The notes: generated by a model not told the origin, from the letters alone. 64,000 bases of DNA from Thalassobacillus sp. CUG 92003 (GCF_013618635.1 NZ_JABLSJ010000004.1:327024-391023); one strand, 5' to 3'. Counted from the stretch's first letter, positions 44,311-58,998 are shown. Program-made: numbers and translations.

Positions 44311-46047
44311 ATGTCATTTGACGGCGTTGTAACCCGGGCTATGGTACACGAATTACAAGAAACCATCATGCCGGGTAGAATAATGAAAATCTATCAACCA
44401 ACTGATACGGAATTAGTCTTTACGATCAGGCATAACAGAAAGAACCACAGTCTATTACTATCGGCGCATCCCAGCTATGCCCGCTTCCATTTGACTGAGG
44501 ACCAATATCGCAATCCGAAAGAACCACCTATGCTTTGTATGTTACTCAGAAAACATCTTACCGGGGGTTTTATTGAATCCATTGAACAAGTGAGCATGGA
44601 GCGGATTGTGAAGATTCATGTCCACACACGGAATGAAGTCGGTGATGAAACACGCAAAACCCTAATCATTGAAGTAATGGGGAAACATTCTAACATCCAT
44701 TTAGTTGATGACGAAGAAGGGCACATACTCGATAGCGTGAAACATATATCGCCTTCTCAAAATAGACACCGCATTATCATGCCAGGGCAACCTTATAAAT
44801 TACCACCTGAACAAGGTAAACTTGACCCTACAACACTACACCCGGACGCATTCGTTAAGAAGCTTGATTTTAACACTGGTAAACTTGACCGGCAAATTCT
44901 TAGTATAGTGATGGGGTTTTCCCCCCTCCTGACGAAAGAAATCGCCTTTCAAGCCCGTCTGGGGTCCCAAGCTGCCTACAAGCATCAATTCGAAAAAGTC
45001 CAGCAGGCAATTATTGAACATGATTATCATCCCTGGGTCGCGCGCGGGTCGCACGAGTATTTTTACGTGCTGCCTTTAGAAACGATCGAACATGCGAAAG
45101 AGACATTTACAACGGTAAGCGGCATGCTGGATGCGTTTTATTCAGGCAAAGCTGAGCGCGATCGTGTCAAACAACAAGCAGGTGATTTGTATCGATTCTT
45201 AAAAAACGAACGAGACAAAAACAAACGTAAAATCAAAAAGCACGAGCAAACCTTGCTAAGAGCTGAATCAGCTGATTACTATCAAAAAATGGGCGAGTTA
45301 CTGACAGCACACCTTCACAAGGTTCGCGCTGGCGATCGAACGGTAACGGTAGTTGATTATTATGACCCCGAGCAAAGGGAATTGACTATCGAACTCAACC
45401 CGAACAAATCGCCCAGCACTAATGCCCAAAACTTTTTCCATACGTATCAAAAGATGAAAAAATCAGGGGAAGTCGTACACAAAGAGATCGAGAAAGCAAA
45501 GCAGGAAATCACGTATTTTGAAGAACTCATTCAACAAGTCGAAACAGCACGTGAACAAGACATCGACGAAATCCGGGAAGAGCTGCGTGAGCAAGGCTAT
45601 TTGAGAAAAAAACCAAGTCGTTCCAAAAAGAAACAAAAACAAACAAGGCCTTCGCCGGAACAGTTCGTATCGAGCGAAGGGACGCCCATCTATGTCGGTA
45701 AAAACAATAAACAAAATGAGTACCTAACGACACGCCTTGCCCATAAAAACGATACGTGGCTCCACACCAAAAATATTCCAGGCTCTCACGTCGTCATTCG
45801 CGGGGAAAACCCGGGCGAGGATACATTGCTTGAAGCGGCTCAATTAGCAGCCATTTTCAGCAAATCCAAGCACTCTTCGTCCGTGCCAGTCGACTACACA
45901 AAAATCCATCACGTCAAGAAACCATCCGGTGCTAAGCCCGGATATGTCACGTATGACCATCAACAAACGTTATTCGTCACGCCCGATGAATCGTTTGTAA
46001 GGGAATTAAAAGAAGACACGGCAACTGAAGAAACGAAGAGGCCATAG
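44311..46047 (+). CDS. rqcH: Ribosome quality control protein RqcH (NFACT/FbpA family, YloA)
   Basis: 578 residues: NFACT-N (1-about 170), HhH and coiled coil (about 290-430) and NFACT-R (about 450-560, with YVGKNNKQNEYLTTR and WLHTKNIPGSHVVIR). It binds stalled 50S subunits and recruits tRNA-Ala to add C-terminal alanine tails that mark nascent chains for degradation. In B. subtilis an Asp-Arg pair near 97-98 is essential; here the pair reads E97-R98 (SMERIVKIHV), a conservative change worth checking. The GAGAGGTG Shine-Dalgarno precedes the ATG. The stop codon lies inside the terminator hairpin. It is divergent from yicC. B. subtilis yloB, usually next to it, is absent. Confidence 0.95.
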   Translation: MSFDGVVTRAMVHELQETIMPGRIMKIYQPTDTELVFTIRHNRKNHSLLLSAHPSYARFHLTEDQYRNPKEPPMLCMLLRKHLTGGFIESIEQVSMERIVKIHVHTRNEVGDETRKTLIIEVMGKHSNIHLVDDEEGHILDSVKHISPSQNRHRIIMPGQPYKLPPEQGKLDPTTLHPDAFVKKLDFNTGKLDRQILSIVMGFSPLLTKEIAFQARLGSQAAYKHQFEKVQQAIIEHDYHPWVARGSHEYFYVLPLETIEHAKETFTTVSGMLDAFYSGKAERDRVKQQAGDLYRFLKNERDKNKRKIKKHEQTLLRAESADYYQKMGELLTAHLHKVRAGDRTVTVVDYYDPEQRELTIELNPNKSPSTNAQNFFHTYQKMKKSGEVVHKEIEKAKQEITYFEELIQQVETAREQDIDEIREELREQGYLRKKPSRSKKKQKQTRPSPEQFVSSEGTPIYVGKNNKQNEYLTTRLAHKNDTWLHTKNIPGSHVVIRGENPGEDTLLEAAQLAAIFSKSKHSSSVPVDYTKIHHVKKPSGAKPGYVTYDHQQTLFVTPDESFVRELKEDTATEETKRP

Positions 46048-46078
46048 CCCACGAGGGGTACCGGCCTCTTCGTTCTTT
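46033..46078. terminator. Terminator between rqcH and pyrE
   Basis: ACGAAGAGGCC and GGCCTCTTCGT (46033-46043 with 46063-46073) form an 11-bp stem followed by TCTTT. It overlaps the rqcH stop codon. Read on the minus strand the stem is followed by TTTCTTC, so it probably also ends the pyr operon. Confidence 0.85.
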
Positions 46079-46107
46079 ATATCTCATTGCTTCAGGCGTT
46101 TCTGCAA

Positions 46108-46693
46108 TTATTGGTTTTCCAACCATTCTTGTAATTTTGTTTCATCTTGTGAGGATAGTTGATTTTCTCTTTTCATCATGGTCATCAGTTCGTTCAGATC
46201 AAACAAGGAGGTAAACGGATAGGACGCTTCTTGAAAAGCTTGGTGAGCACGGTTTAAACCATAGCTGAAGATAGACAGGACCTGCAGGACTTCTCCACCG
46301 GCATCCCTAATCGCATGTGCTGCGTGTAAAGATGATTGGCCGGTTGATACTAAATCTTCAATGAGCACCACTTTTTCCCCTCGTGCAAATGTCCCTTCAA
46401 TTTGATTTTGCTTACCGTGTTTTTTAGCTGAAGACCGGACATAAACCATCGGGAGGTTCAAACGGTCTGCTACAAAAGCAGCATGAGGTATGCCAGCCGT
46501 AGCACATCCGGCAATGACATCCACATCTTCATCCATGGCCTTAATCTTGTCTATGAAAAACTCAGCTATTTGCGTTCTGATCTCAGGGTAAGACATCGTC
46601 AAACGATTATCACAATAAATGGGCGATTCAATCCCAGAGGTCCAAATGAAGGGCTGCTCCACATTAATTTGCACCGCTCCGATTTGCAGAAGC

Positions 46694-46716
<23 letters not shown>
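46108..46716 (-). CDS. pyrE: Orotate phosphoribosyltransferase
   Basis: 202 residues. The PRPP-binding motif is VVLIEDLVSTGQSSLHAA, with FIWTSGIESPIYCDNR at the N-terminus. It joins orotate with PRPP to make OMP. It is the last gene of the pyr operon and overlaps pyrF by 23 bases. Confidence 0.97.
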
Positions 46717-49080
<2,364 letters not shown>

Positions 49081-49084
<4 letters not shown>

Positions 49085-52000
49085 ACCGGCAAAACCTCCC
49101 TCTGCTTGATGGAGCGAGCTGTAAATGTCATGGCATCGATGACATTTACGATAGCCATGGCTGTATCAAGACTTGTCAAACATGGGATGCCATGCTCGAC
49201 CGCTTCTCTACGAATCCGGAACCCATCTGAGCGCGAACGCTGTCCTTTTGTCAAGGTGTTCACCACAAATTGGACTTTCCCTGCTTGAATGGTATCAACG
49301 ACATCCTGGTTATGAGCCCCCACTTTGCCGACTGCTGTGACAGGAATCTGGGATTCTGCGATAACTGCCGCGGTTCCTTCCGTGGCATACAGTTGAAAGC
49401 CAAGTTGATGGAATATTTCTGCGATCGAAAGCATTTCCTGTTTGTCCTTATCCGCTACCGTCAGCAAAACAGATCCTTCTGTGGGGATGGTCAAACCTGA
49501 AGCCGTCAGCCCTTTGAACAACGCTTTTTCCAGGGTTTGATCATAACCAATTGCTTCGCCGGTCGATTTCATTTCCGGGCCCAGTGTCGTATCAACGCTG
49601 CGCAATTTTTCAAAAGAAAAGACCGGCACCTTTACATATACACCTTCCGGTTTACCTGCTACACCAGTGGTATAGCCTCCTTCCCGAAGGTTTTCGCCCA
49701 TGATCGCTTTCGTAGCCAGCGAAGCCATTTGAACACCGGTTATTTTGCTTAAGAAAGGTACTGTGCGACTTGCTCTCGGATTCACTTCAAGGACATAAGC
49801 TATGCCGTTGTGGACAACGAACTGAATATTGATCAACCCTTTCATGTTCAGTTCTTTGGCAATAAGGACTGTCGCATCAATACATTGCTGCTCAAGTTCT
49901 TGTTCAAGACGTTGAGTCGGATAGACCGCCATTGAGTCTCCGGAATGAACGCCTGCACGTTCAATATGCTCCATAATACCAGGAATGACGACTGTTTCTC
50001 CATCACTGATGGCATCCACTTCGATCTCCATCCCGGTCAAGTACTTATCGATTAAGATCGGATGCTCGTTGTAATCTTTAACATTCTCTTCCATGTAAGC
50101 AAGCAGTTCTTGTTTAGAATAGACGATTTCCATCGCCCTGCCCCCCAGGACGTAAGAAGGCCTGACAACAATAGGGTAGCCGATATGTTCGGCTGCTGTA
50201 ACTGCTTCTGAGACACTCGTTACACTTTCTCCACCTGGTTTGGCTATTTCCAGCCTGTTCATCAACTGCTCAAACAAATCACGATCCTCTGTCTGGTTGA
50301 TGGCATCCATCGTCGTTCCAAGAATTTTGACGCCATGGCGGTTCAGGCCTTGAACCAGGTTAATCGCTGTTTGGCCGCCAAACTGCACAATCACACCTTC
50401 AGGCTTTTCCAACTCTATGACATGCAAGACATCTTCCAGCGTCAATGGCTCAAAGTACAATTTGTCAGAAACGCTGAAGTCTGTTGACACAGTCTCAGGG
50501 TTGTTGTTCATAATAATAGCTTCATATCCCATATCTTTTAAAGCCAGAACCGAATGGACTGTAGCGTAGTCAAACTCTACCCCCTGACCGATGCGGATCG
50601 GCCCTGAACCGACTACCAATACTTTCTTCTGTGGGGAAGGAATCGCTTCATTTTCCTGCTCATAGGTACTATAGAAGTAAGGCGTTTCGGAAACGAATTC
50701 ACCGGCACACGTATCGACCATTTTATAAACAGGGGCTAGACGGTTCTTCATACGAAAATCATAAACCTCATCTATCGTCGTTTCCAAAACCCGAGCAAGC
50801 TGAGCGTCCGAAAAACCTCGCTCCTTGGCCCGCTTGATGATTTCCGGATCCCAGCGTCGTTCCCTGGCGATTTCTTCAAGTTCAATAATCCCTTGCATCT
50901 TGTGAAGAAAGAACCGATCAATACGTGTAAGATCGTGAAGGTCATCAACGGAGAATCCACGTCGAATTGCTTCTGCTAGTACGAATATCCGCTCATCATC
51001 TGCCTTTTGCAAGCGAAGCGTCAACTCTGAATCAGTCAGAGCAAAAGCGGTGGAAAGAAACAAGTCTTCGGTTTCTCCTTCGAGTGAACGCACACCCTTC
51101 AATAACGATTCTTCAACGTTTCGTCCGATGGCCATGATTTCCCCTGTAGCTTTCATTTGAGTGCCCAGCTTACGATTTCCCGCGGCAAACTTATCGAACG
51201 GCCAACGCGGTATTTTCGTGATTACGTAGTCAAGAGCAGGCTCGAAACAAGCATACGTCGTCCCGGTCACAGGATTTTTAATCTCATCAAGTGTCATCCC
51301 GACAGCTATCTTTGCAGCGAGCTTGGCGATAGGGTATCCCGTCGCTTTGGATGCCAGCGCTGAAGAACGACTGACTCTCGGGTTAACTTCAATGATATAG
51401 TACTGAAAGCTGTGAGGATCAATCGCTATTTGCACATTGCATCCTCCTTCAATTTCCAGGGCCCTGATAATGGTAATAGAAGCATTTCGCAACAATTGAT
51501 ATTCACGGTCGCTTAATGTTTGTGAAGGGGCCATCACGATCGAATCCCCTGTATGAATACCGACGGGGTCAAAGTTTTCCATATTACACACAACGATGGC
51601 ATGGTCAGAGCCATCTCTCATCACTTCATACTCAATCTCTTTAAAGCCTGAAATATTTTTTTCGATCAAACATTGATTGACGGGGGACAACGCTATACCA
51701 TTACGAGCGATCTCTCGTAATTGCGTTTCATCATCACACATTCCTCCGCCCGTTCCTCCCATCGTGTAGGCAGGCCGGACAATTACCGGATAACCAATTG
51801 CGTTTGCAAAATTTACTGCCTCATCAACGGTCTGCACAATTTCACTGTCTGGTACAGGCTGTTCTAATTCATGCATTAAGTTGCGGAACATTTCCCGATC
51901 TTCAGCCTTTTGAATGGCGTCAATCGGCGTACCTAATAAATCGACCTCATATTCAGCTAATATCCCGCTCTCATTAAGTTCTACAGCCAAATTCAACCCA

Positions 52001-52281
52001 ATCTGGCCGCCAAGCGTCGGGAGAATAGCATCTGGTTGTTCTTTACGAATGATTTTAGTTATAAATTCACTCGTTAAAGGCTCCATATAGACTTCATCAG
52101 CAAAGGTATGGTCCGTCATAATCGTGGCGGGGTTGGAATTGCACAGAATGACCTCGTACCCTTCTTCTTTTAATGCTTGGCAAGCCTGCGTTCCTGAATA
52201 GTCGAACTCTGCTGCCTGCCCAATAATGATCGGCCCTGACCCGATGACGAGAATCCGTTTTATATCTTGACGCTGTGGCAT
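49081..52281 (-). CDS. carB: Carbamoyl-phosphate synthase large subunit, pyrimidine-specific
   Basis: 1066 residues, full length. It has two homologous ATP-grasp halves ([19 protein letters not shown] and [19 protein letters not shown] open them), each with an ATP-binding loop, and a C-terminal MGS-like domain (about 930-1060) that binds allosteric effectors. It makes carbamoyl phosphate from bicarbonate, ammonia and two ATP. Sitting in the PyrR-controlled operon, it is the pyrimidine-specific enzyme (PyrAB). It overlaps carA by 22 bases. Confidence 0.98.
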
Positions 52282-53372
52282 GATTCGACCTCCTTAAGTT
52301 TCCGTGGTTCTGTCGCTAACAAATCGAGAAACTCATCAAATAAGTGTTCCGTATCCTGAGGACCGGGAGAACTTTCTGGATGATATTGATAGGTTCTGAC
52401 CGCATAGTCGGTATGGCTCAAACCTTCAACGGTCTGGTCGTTTAACGACACTTGTGTCAATTCCAGCGCAGTATGATCAATAGAAGTATGATCGACGGCA
52501 TAGCCATGGTTTTGCGAGGTAATATACGTCCTTCCCGTCCTTAAGTCCTTAACTGGCTGATTGTTTCCACGGTGCCCGAATTTCATCTTCACCGTATCTG
52601 CACCGCATGCTAAAGCAATCAACTGATGCCCTAAACAGATTCCTAGAATAGGAACGGTGCCGATTAATTGACGGATTGTGTCGATCGCTTCTGGCACATC
52701 CTTAGGATCACCAGGCCCATTAGAAAGCATAATGGCATCCGGCTTTAACCGAATGATCTCTTCAGCTGTCGTGTGGTAAGGGACGACGGTGATGTGGCAA
52801 GAGCGTTTCGTTAACTCTCGCAAGATACCATGCTTCATCCCATAATCAACCAACACGATGCGTTGTCCTCGACCGGGCACCACATAAGGTTTAACGGTAG
52901 AGACGTGTTTGACTTGATCTTTTGCCAGCTCCGTCGATTCTATTTGCCTAAGCACATGATCGATCGACTCATCGACGGACGTAATCATCGCCTTCATCGT
53001 CCCATTCCGACGAATGAGTTTCGTTAATTTCCGTGTGTCCACCCCTGCGATACCTGGTATATCTTTTGCCTTTAAAAATTCATCCAGCGTTTCTTCACTG
53101 CGAAAATTGGAAGGGTGCTCACAATGTTCCTTGACAATCACACCGGCAATAGCAGGATTGACGGTTTCGAAATCATCGCGATTGATCCCATAGTTTCCAA
53201 TTAAGGGATAGGTGAAGCACACAAATTGGGCACAATACGAAGGGTCGGATATAACCTCCTGGTAGCCTGTCATCCCTGTGTTGAAGACAACTTCGGCAAA
53301 CCTGGTACGATCACTGCCAAATCCTTCTCCTGTCAGAACGGTTCCATCTTCTAAAACCAATTGTTTACGCAT
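52260..53372 (-). CDS. carA: Carbamoyl-phosphate synthase small subunit, pyrimidine-specific
   Basis: A 370-residue class I glutamine amidotransferase. The nucleophile Cys is in [12 protein letters not shown], the His-Glu pair in [11 protein letters not shown]. It releases ammonia from glutamine for CarB. The ATG at 53370-53372 is preferred because AAGGAGG lies 9 bases upstream; an ATG two codons earlier sits only 3 bases from that site. The start overlaps the pyrC 3' end by 8 bases. Confidence 0.96.
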   Translation of the reverse strand: MRKQLVLEDGTVLTGEGFGSDRTRFAEVVFNTGMTGYQEVISDPSYCAQFVCFTYPLIGNYGINRDDFETVNPAIAGVIVKEHCEHPSNFRSEETLDEFLKAKDIPGIAGVDTRKLTKLIRRNGTMKAMITSVDESIDHVLRQIESTELAKDQVKHVSTVKPYVVPGRGQRIVLVDYGMKHGILRELTKRSCHITVVPYHTTAEEIIRLKPDAIMLSNGPGDPKDVPEAIDTIRQLIGTVPILGICLGHQLIALACGADTVKMKFGHRGNNQPVKDLRTGRTYITSQNHGYAVDHTSIDHTALELTQVSLNDQTVEGLSHTDYAVRTYQYHPESSPGPQDTEHLFDEFLDLLATEPRKLKEVESCHSVKI

Positions 53373-54648
53373 ATACATGATCCTCCTTCCAGACGATCTC
53401 ACCATTAACCATGGTAAGAATCGGCCATCCTTTCACACTCCAACCGTCAAAGGGCGTGTTTTTTCCTTTTGAAAGAAACGACTGTGGGGCAATGTTTTGT
53501 TCCGTGTTCAAATCGATCAGAGTAAGATCAGCTGGTTGATCAATTTCTAAAACACCATACGGTAAGTCGAAAATGTCCGCTGGTCGTATGGTAAGCCAAT
53601 CCACCAACTGGCGGAGCGTAAACATGCCTGATTCAACCAGGTATGTATAGAGCAGTGGAAAAGCGATCTCTAACCCCGTAATGCCAAATGGGGCTGACAA
53701 TAATCCCAATTTTTTATCCTCAGCCGTATGAGGGGCATGGTCTGTGGCAATACAATCAATCGTGCCGTCTAATAACCCTGTCCGAAGTGCTTCTCGATCT
53801 TCATCACTTCTCAAAGGAGGATTCATTTTAAACATGGCGTTATCTCCCGGGATATCATCCTCAGTCAACAATAAGTGATGAGGGGTGACTTCCGTCGTCA
53901 CTGGAATACCAGCCCGTTTGGCATCACGGATGACCCGTACGGACTCCTTCGTTGAAACATGGCAAACATGATAATGACAATCTGCGCTTTCTGCCAGCAA
54001 CACATCTCGAGCAATTTGAACAGATTCACAGGCAGACGGAATACCAGGCATATCAAGCTGCTGATTTTTTGTACCTTCATGCAAGACACCGTTATAAGTC
54101 AAACTATTATCTTCACAATGCGCTACTATGCTGCCGTTTGCGGACCGCGCTGTCTGCATAGCCTCTAACATACGCCTGCTCTCCTGCACCCCGACACCAT
54201 CATCGGTGAACGCAAAAGCGCCGGCATGTTTCAAACCTTTCATATCGACAAGCTCATCCCCAAGCTGTCTCTTCGTAATCGAAGCATAAGGCAGGACACG
54301 GACACGTGCATCTGAAGCAATTTTGGCCTGCACGTTCTCCATATGTTGACTAGTATCTGGAACAGGCCGCGTATTCGGCATCGCACATATCGTTGTAAAT
54401 CCGCCTTTAGCTGCAGCAGCTGTTCCTGTCGCAATGGTTTCCTTTGCTTCTCCTCCTGGTTCTCGTAAATGAACGTGGACATCCACCAAACCTGGAATGA
54501 GAAGGTTGCCTTTGCCGTCTATGATCTGATCAGCAGTAGACTCGTCAAAAGAGTCAGGTTTACAAATGAGGCCATTTTCCACCCAGACATTTTGATCAAT
54601 TAGACTCTCTTCTTCAAGTCGCTTGACGTTCTTGAAAAGAATTTTCAT
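53365..54648 (-). CDS. pyrC: Dihydroorotase
   Basis: 427 residues, class I type. Metal-binding [15 protein letters not shown], the C-terminal [14 protein letters not shown] (metal Asp) and HCEDN are seen. It cyclises carbamoyl aspartate to dihydroorotate. AAAGGAGGA precedes the ATG, and the start overlaps the pyrB 3' end by 35 bases. Confidence 0.97.
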   Translation of the reverse strand: MKILFKNVKRLEEESLIDQNVWVENGLICKPDSFDESTADQIIDGKGNLLIPGLVDVHVHLREPGGEAKETIATGTAAAAKGGFTTICAMPNTRPVPDTSQHMENVQAKIASDARVRVLPYASITKRQLGDELVDMKGLKHAGAFAFTDDGVGVQESRRMLEAMQTARSANGSIVAHCEDNSLTYNGVLHEGTKNQQLDMPGIPSACESVQIARDVLLAESADCHYHVCHVSTKESVRVIRDAKRAGIPVTTEVTPHHLLLTEDDIPGDNAMFKMNPPLRSDEDREALRTGLLDGTIDCIATDHAPHTAEDKKLGLLSAPFGITGLEIAFPLLYTYLVESGMFTLRQLVDWLTIRPADIFDLPYGVLEIDQPADLTLIDLNTEQNIAPQSFLSKGKNTPFDGWSVKGWPILTMVNGEIVWKEDHVYA

Positions 54649-55531
54649 ACGTATATTCCTCCTTTAAGATATGGTGAATGAGGGCCATCCGGATATGGAC
54701 GCCATTGGTCATCTGTTTAAATATCCGGGAACGCTGCGATTCCACTAACGACCCTTCTATCTCGACGCCGCGGTTGACGGGCGCGGGATGAAGGATAATG
54801 GCATGGTCTTTCATTTGTTTTTCCCGATCCAGGGTCAAGCCATATTGCGTAAGATAATCAGCGTCATGATGTGCGCAATCGTGCCGCTCATGTTGAATGC
54901 GCAAGAGCATCAGAACATCACTATCTTTAACAGCCTCGTCCATCGACAGATAGTCACTCTCTCGCTCTGGCTCCCGGAAAGCCGGCTTGGCAGCAAATTG
55001 AATATGAGCGCCTAACTTTTTGAGCATATAAGCATTTGATCGTGCAACACGACTGTGTTTAATATCTCCAGCAATCGTCACCTTCAGCTGATGAAATGTG
55101 CCAAACTCCTTATAGATGGTATAGAGATCCAACAAACTTTGCGTCGGATGCTCTCCGGTCCCATCTCCCGCATTTATAATCGGAAGCGAGATATGATCTG
55201 CCAGTGACTGCAGAGCCCCTGTTTCGGATTGACGAATGACAGCAAAGTGAGCCCCTAGCGCTTCAAACGTTTTAATCGTATCGAGTAAGCTTTCTCCTTT
55301 TGTCATACTGCAATCTTCGTTTGTCGCATTTAAGACGTTGATCCCTAATTTCTGCTCTGCCATTTGGAAACTGTGTCGTGTTCGTGTGCTGGGCTCGAGG
55401 AACACGTTGACAGCAAAGTAATCCTCCCATTTCGGTCTGATTTTCTTCGTCTCCAACGATTCGGCCAATGAAAACAGCTGATACATCGATTCCGGTGATA
55501 GATCTTCCACAGAAATAAAATGTTTCATCAT
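54614..55531 (-). CDS. pyrB: Aspartate carbamoyltransferase catalytic chain
   Basis: 305 residues. The carbamoyl-phosphate motif [16 protein letters not shown] and aspartate-contact [13 protein letters not shown] are present, with the [12 protein letters not shown] loop. It makes carbamoyl aspartate. No regulatory pyrI subunit is present, as is normal in Bacillus. Translation could begin at either of two adjacent ATG codons (55531 or 55528). A PyrR attenuator lies in front. Confidence 0.97.
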   Translation of the reverse strand: MMKHFISVEDLSPESMYQLFSLAESLETKKIRPKWEDYFAVNVFLEPSTRTRHSFQMAEQKLGINVLNATNEDCSMTKGESLLDTIKTFEALGAHFAVIRQSETGALQSLADHISLPIINAGDGTGEHPTQSLLDLYTIYKEFGTFHQLKVTIAGDIKHSRVARSNAYMLKKLGAHIQFAAKPAFREPERESDYLSMDEAVKDSDVLMLLRIQHERHDCAHHDADYLTQYGLTLDREKQMKDHAIILHPAPVNRGVEIEGSLVESQRSRIFKQMTNGVHIRMALIHHILKEEYTYENSFQERQAT

Positions 55532-55550
55532 TTCCTACCTTCCTTCCATT

Positions 55551-55652
55551 AAAAGACCCTCTTGCAGGTGCAAGAGGGCTTCATTGTTCATATCTCACTA
55601 GAGAGAACAATATCCGCGCTCGAACACCTTTCTAAGCCTCTCAGGACTTGGT
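55551..55652 (-). promoter_or_regulatory. PyrR-dependent attenuator in front of pyrB
   Basis: On the minus strand the anti-antiterminator loop carries AAGTCCTGAGAGGCTT (about 55634-55649), the consensus PyrR-binding sequence. It is followed by a terminator stem (CCCTCTTGCA/TGCAAGAGGG, 55557-55578) with a TCTTTT tail. PyrR with UMP should favour termination. Confidence 0.88.
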
Positions 55653-55671
55653 TAAAACATGTTCACTGTTT

Positions 55672-57060
55672 TTACGCTACACTATTTTGATCATCAGCAT
55701 CCTTAACTTCTTCAGGTACTTCAAACATACTGCCATTGCCCATCCCTGACTCTTTGCCGGGAAGGATAAGATTCAAAAGCACACCAACAATAGCAGATAA
55801 GGCCATGCCGGAAACCTGAACGTCGTCTGTCACCTGGATAAAAGCTCCCCCTATTCCGATTACTAAGATGACGGAGGAGATAATCAGATTCCGTTTTTCA
55901 CCTAAATCGACTTGATTATCGATCAACATGCGCAAACCACTCGACGCTATAATGCCAAACAGTAAAATGGATACGCCGCCCATAACAGCGGAAGGGATTG
56001 ACCCAATCAGAGCCGTACTTAATCCAATAAAACCAAAGAGAATGGCAAACACAGCCGCTCCACCAATGACAAATACACTGAAGACTCTCGTGATCGCAAG
56101 CACGCCGATATTTTCACCGTATGTCGTGTTCGGGGGCCCTCCCAGGCATGAAGCAATAAATGTGGCAACGCCGTCACCTAGAATGGACTTGTTTAATCCG
56201 GGTTTCTTTAAAAAGTTTTGCCCGACCACTTTGGACAGTACCATTTGGTCGCCTATGTGTTCAGCGATGGTTACGAGTGCAAAAGGGACCATGAGAAAGG
56301 CGATATCCCAGTTTATCACGTCCATAGGAGCATAATCCTTGAAAGGAACCACTATATCCGGCCATTGGAACAGCGCCGTGAAAAACGCACCGATTGAACC
56401 AGCTGACATTAGCGCATCCCATTCTGCCTGAAGGTCACTGGTATCCACGATGCCTTGAGACAAAGCAAACAGATAGCCACCCAGAATACCGGCTAAAATC
56501 GGGATTAAATTGAAGAATCCCTTAAAGAAAACCGCTGCGATGATGGTGATAGCTAATGTGACGAGGGCAACCATGAAATGAGTCCCGCTATACACCTGTT
56601 CATCTCCAGGTAAATACATCGCCATATCTATCGCCGTTGAAGCAAGAGCAAGTCCGATGACAATGATGATTGGTCCTACCACAATTGGTGGCAGCAATTT
56701 AATCAACCATTTGAGACCAAATAGTGTGATTAACAAAGCCACAGCGCCATAAACCAGACCTGCTAAAAAGCTGCCAACCATCGCGCCTGCCACCCCATGA
56801 GAGGAAGAGACTTCAGTCAACGGCGCGATGAAAGCAAAGCTCGAACCTAAATAAGCTGGTATTCTGCCACGTGTAATCAGTAAATATGCCAAAGTACCAA
56901 AACCACTGGAAATCAAGGCAACTGAAGGAGGCAAATCCGTGAGAAAAGGAACTAAAATCGTGGCGCCAAACATAGCAAATAAATGTTGTAAGCTTAATAT
57001 CAACCATTGCTTCCCTCTCGGAATGTCTCGAATGCCGAGCACCGTCTCATGTTTCTTCAT
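55672..57060 (-). CDS. pyrP: Uracil permease PyrP (NCS2 family)
   Basis: A 462-residue membrane protein with about 14 hydrophobic segments. Family landmarks are LQHLFAMFGATILVPFL, the FAFIAPL region, AEHIGDQMVLS and GGPPNTTYGENIGVLAIT, which bind uracil. The ATG at 57058-57060 follows AAGGAGGAG; a longer frame into the attenuator is not credible. It lies between two attenuators, as in B. subtilis pyrR-pyrP-pyrB. Confidence 0.96.
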   Translation of the reverse strand: MKKHETVLGIRDIPRGKQWLILSLQHLFAMFGATILVPFLTDLPPSVALISSGFGTLAYLLITRGRIPAYLGSSFAFIAPLTEVSSSHGVAGAMVGSFLAGLVYGAVALLITLFGLKWLIKLLPPIVVGPIIIVIGLALASTAIDMAMYLPGDEQVYSGTHFMVALVTLAITIIAAVFFKGFFNLIPILAGILGGYLFALSQGIVDTSDLQAEWDALMSAGSIGAFFTALFQWPDIVVPFKDYAPMDVINWDIAFLMVPFALVTIAEHIGDQMVLSKVVGQNFLKKPGLNKSILGDGVATFIASCLGGPPNTTYGENIGVLAITRVFSVFVIGGAAVFAILFGFIGLSTALIGSIPSAVMGGVSILLFGIIASSGLRMLIDNQVDLGEKRNLIISSVILVIGIGGAFIQVTDDVQVSGMALSAIVGVLLNLILPGKESGMGNGSMFEVPEEVKDADDQNSVA

Positions 57061-57083
57061 TTTTTCTCCTCCTTCTTCTAAAT

Positions 57084-57178
57084 AAAAAACCTCTTTGCTT
57101 AAAAGATCGCAAAGAGGTGAACGTGTCTTTTCGGACACGCTTCCTAGTTTCGACCTTTTAAGTCTCTCTGGACTCAAT
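57084..57178 (-). promoter_or_regulatory. PyrR-dependent attenuator between pyrR and pyrP
   Basis: On the minus strand AGTCCAGAGAGACTT (about 57159-57174) is a PyrR-binding loop, followed by a GTGTCCGAAAAGACAC hairpin and a terminator (ACCTCTTTGC/GCAAAGAGGT, 57089-57118) with a T-run. Confidence 0.9.
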
Positions 57179-57195
57179 TAAAGGCGATAATCATT

Positions 57196-57890
<695 letters not shown>

Positions 57891-57944
57891 TGGCGTATAA
57901 CGTATGTGTTAGCCACAGGGCCCAAATTTTATAGTTCCCTAAGC

Positions 57945-58036
57945 AACAAAAAACCCTTTTCCGCATAAAGGCAGAAAAGGGTTTACCTGCAATTGACACA
58001 GGGCTCACGACACCTTTCCAGCCTCACGGGACTGTT
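57945..58036 (-). promoter_or_regulatory. PyrR-dependent attenuator in front of pyrR
   Basis: On the minus strand CAGTCCCGTGAGGCT (about 58020-58034) is the PyrR-binding loop. A terminator follows (AAACCCTTTTC...GAAAAGGGTTT, 57951-57984) with a TTTTTTG tail. Confidence 0.9.
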
Positions 58037-58049
58037 ATTAAAGGCTATT

Positions 58050-58078
58050 CATATACTATTAGACAGTATGGCAAACAA
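58050..58078 (-). promoter_or_regulatory. Candidate promoter of the pyr operon
   Basis: On the minus strand TTGTTT (58073-58078) and TATATG (58050-58055) are 17 bases apart and lie just upstream of the first attenuator. The -10 matches TATAAT at four of six positions. Confidence 0.45.
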
Positions 58079-58089
58079 TGAGACTACTG

Positions 58090-58998
58090 TCAACTACGCT
58101 TGTGCAAAAACGTCAACATATCAGTAAATTCCTCAGGCGCCTCTGCGTGAAAAGATAAATGTTCACCTGTCACCGGATGGTTGAACCCCAACGATTTAGC
58201 ATGAAGCGCTTGTCCAGATAGCCCCCACGTCTTTCTAGGACCGTACTTAGGGTCTCCTGCAATCGGATGACCAATATATTTCATATGCACACGAATTTGA
58301 TGAGTCCGACCTGTCTCCAGTACGCATTCAATATGAGTGAAGTCCTTAAAATGCTCGATTGTTTTAAAGTGGGTGACCGCAGACTTTCCTGCTTCGATGA
58401 CCGCCATGCGCTGCCGGTCTTTAGGGTCTCGCCCGATAGGAGCATCAATTGTACCGTATTCATGATTGATCTCGCCGTGAACAATCGCTTCATACGTTCG
58501 TTCGACCGTCTTATCTGCTAATTGATCCCCAAGTGATTGGTGGGCCTGATCATGTTTAGCCACCATCACCAGGCCGCTTGTATCCTTATCGATCCGGTGG
58601 ACGATACCCGGGCGTTCGACACCATTTATCCCAGATAAGTCCTTACAATGATGGAGCAATCCATTTACTAACGTGCCGGACATATGACCGGCCGATGGAT
58701 GGACCACCATGCCACTCGGTTTATTGACCACAATGATATCACTGTCTTCATAAATAATCTCAAGCGGAATTTGTTCAGCTTCAATATTCAGTGCTTCTGG
58801 CTCTGGGATGCTCCACGTAACAGTATCACCGTTCTGGACTTTATAATTACTTTTCACGACAGCTTGATTCACCCAGACAGCGTCTTTGTTGATCCAGGTT
58901 TGGACTTGGGTTCTTGACGCATCGGGTGCTAACTCAGTCAGCAGCTTATCCACGCGTTTTCCTTCATCTTTTTCCACAACTTGATAGTGTTCCTTCAC
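58090..58998 (-). CDS. Ribosomal large subunit pseudouridine synthase (RluD family, YlyB)
   Basis: 302 residues: an N-terminal S4 RNA-binding domain (about 12-75, RVDKLLTELAPDASRTQVQTWI) and a pseudouridine synthase domain with catalytic Asp in GIVHRIDKDTSGLVMVAK. It modifies 23S rRNA. The start is GTG at 58998, overlapping the lspA stop by 4 bases (GTGA), the conserved lspA-ylyB coupling. Confidence 0.95.
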   Translation of the reverse strand: MKEHYQVVEKDEGKRVDKLLTELAPDASRTQVQTWINKDAVWVNQAVVKSNYKVQNGDTVTWSIPEPEALNIEAEQIPLEIIYEDSDIIVVNKPSGMVVHPSAGHMSGTLVNGLLHHCKDLSGINGVERPGIVHRIDKDTSGLVMVAKHDQAHQSLGDQLADKTVERTYEAIVHGEINHEYGTIDAPIGRDPKDRQRMAVIEAGKSAVTHFKTIEHFKDFTHIECVLETGRTHQIRVHMKYIGHPIAGDPKYGPRKTWGLSGQALHAKSLGFNHPVTGEHLSFHAEAPEEFTDMLTFLHKRS

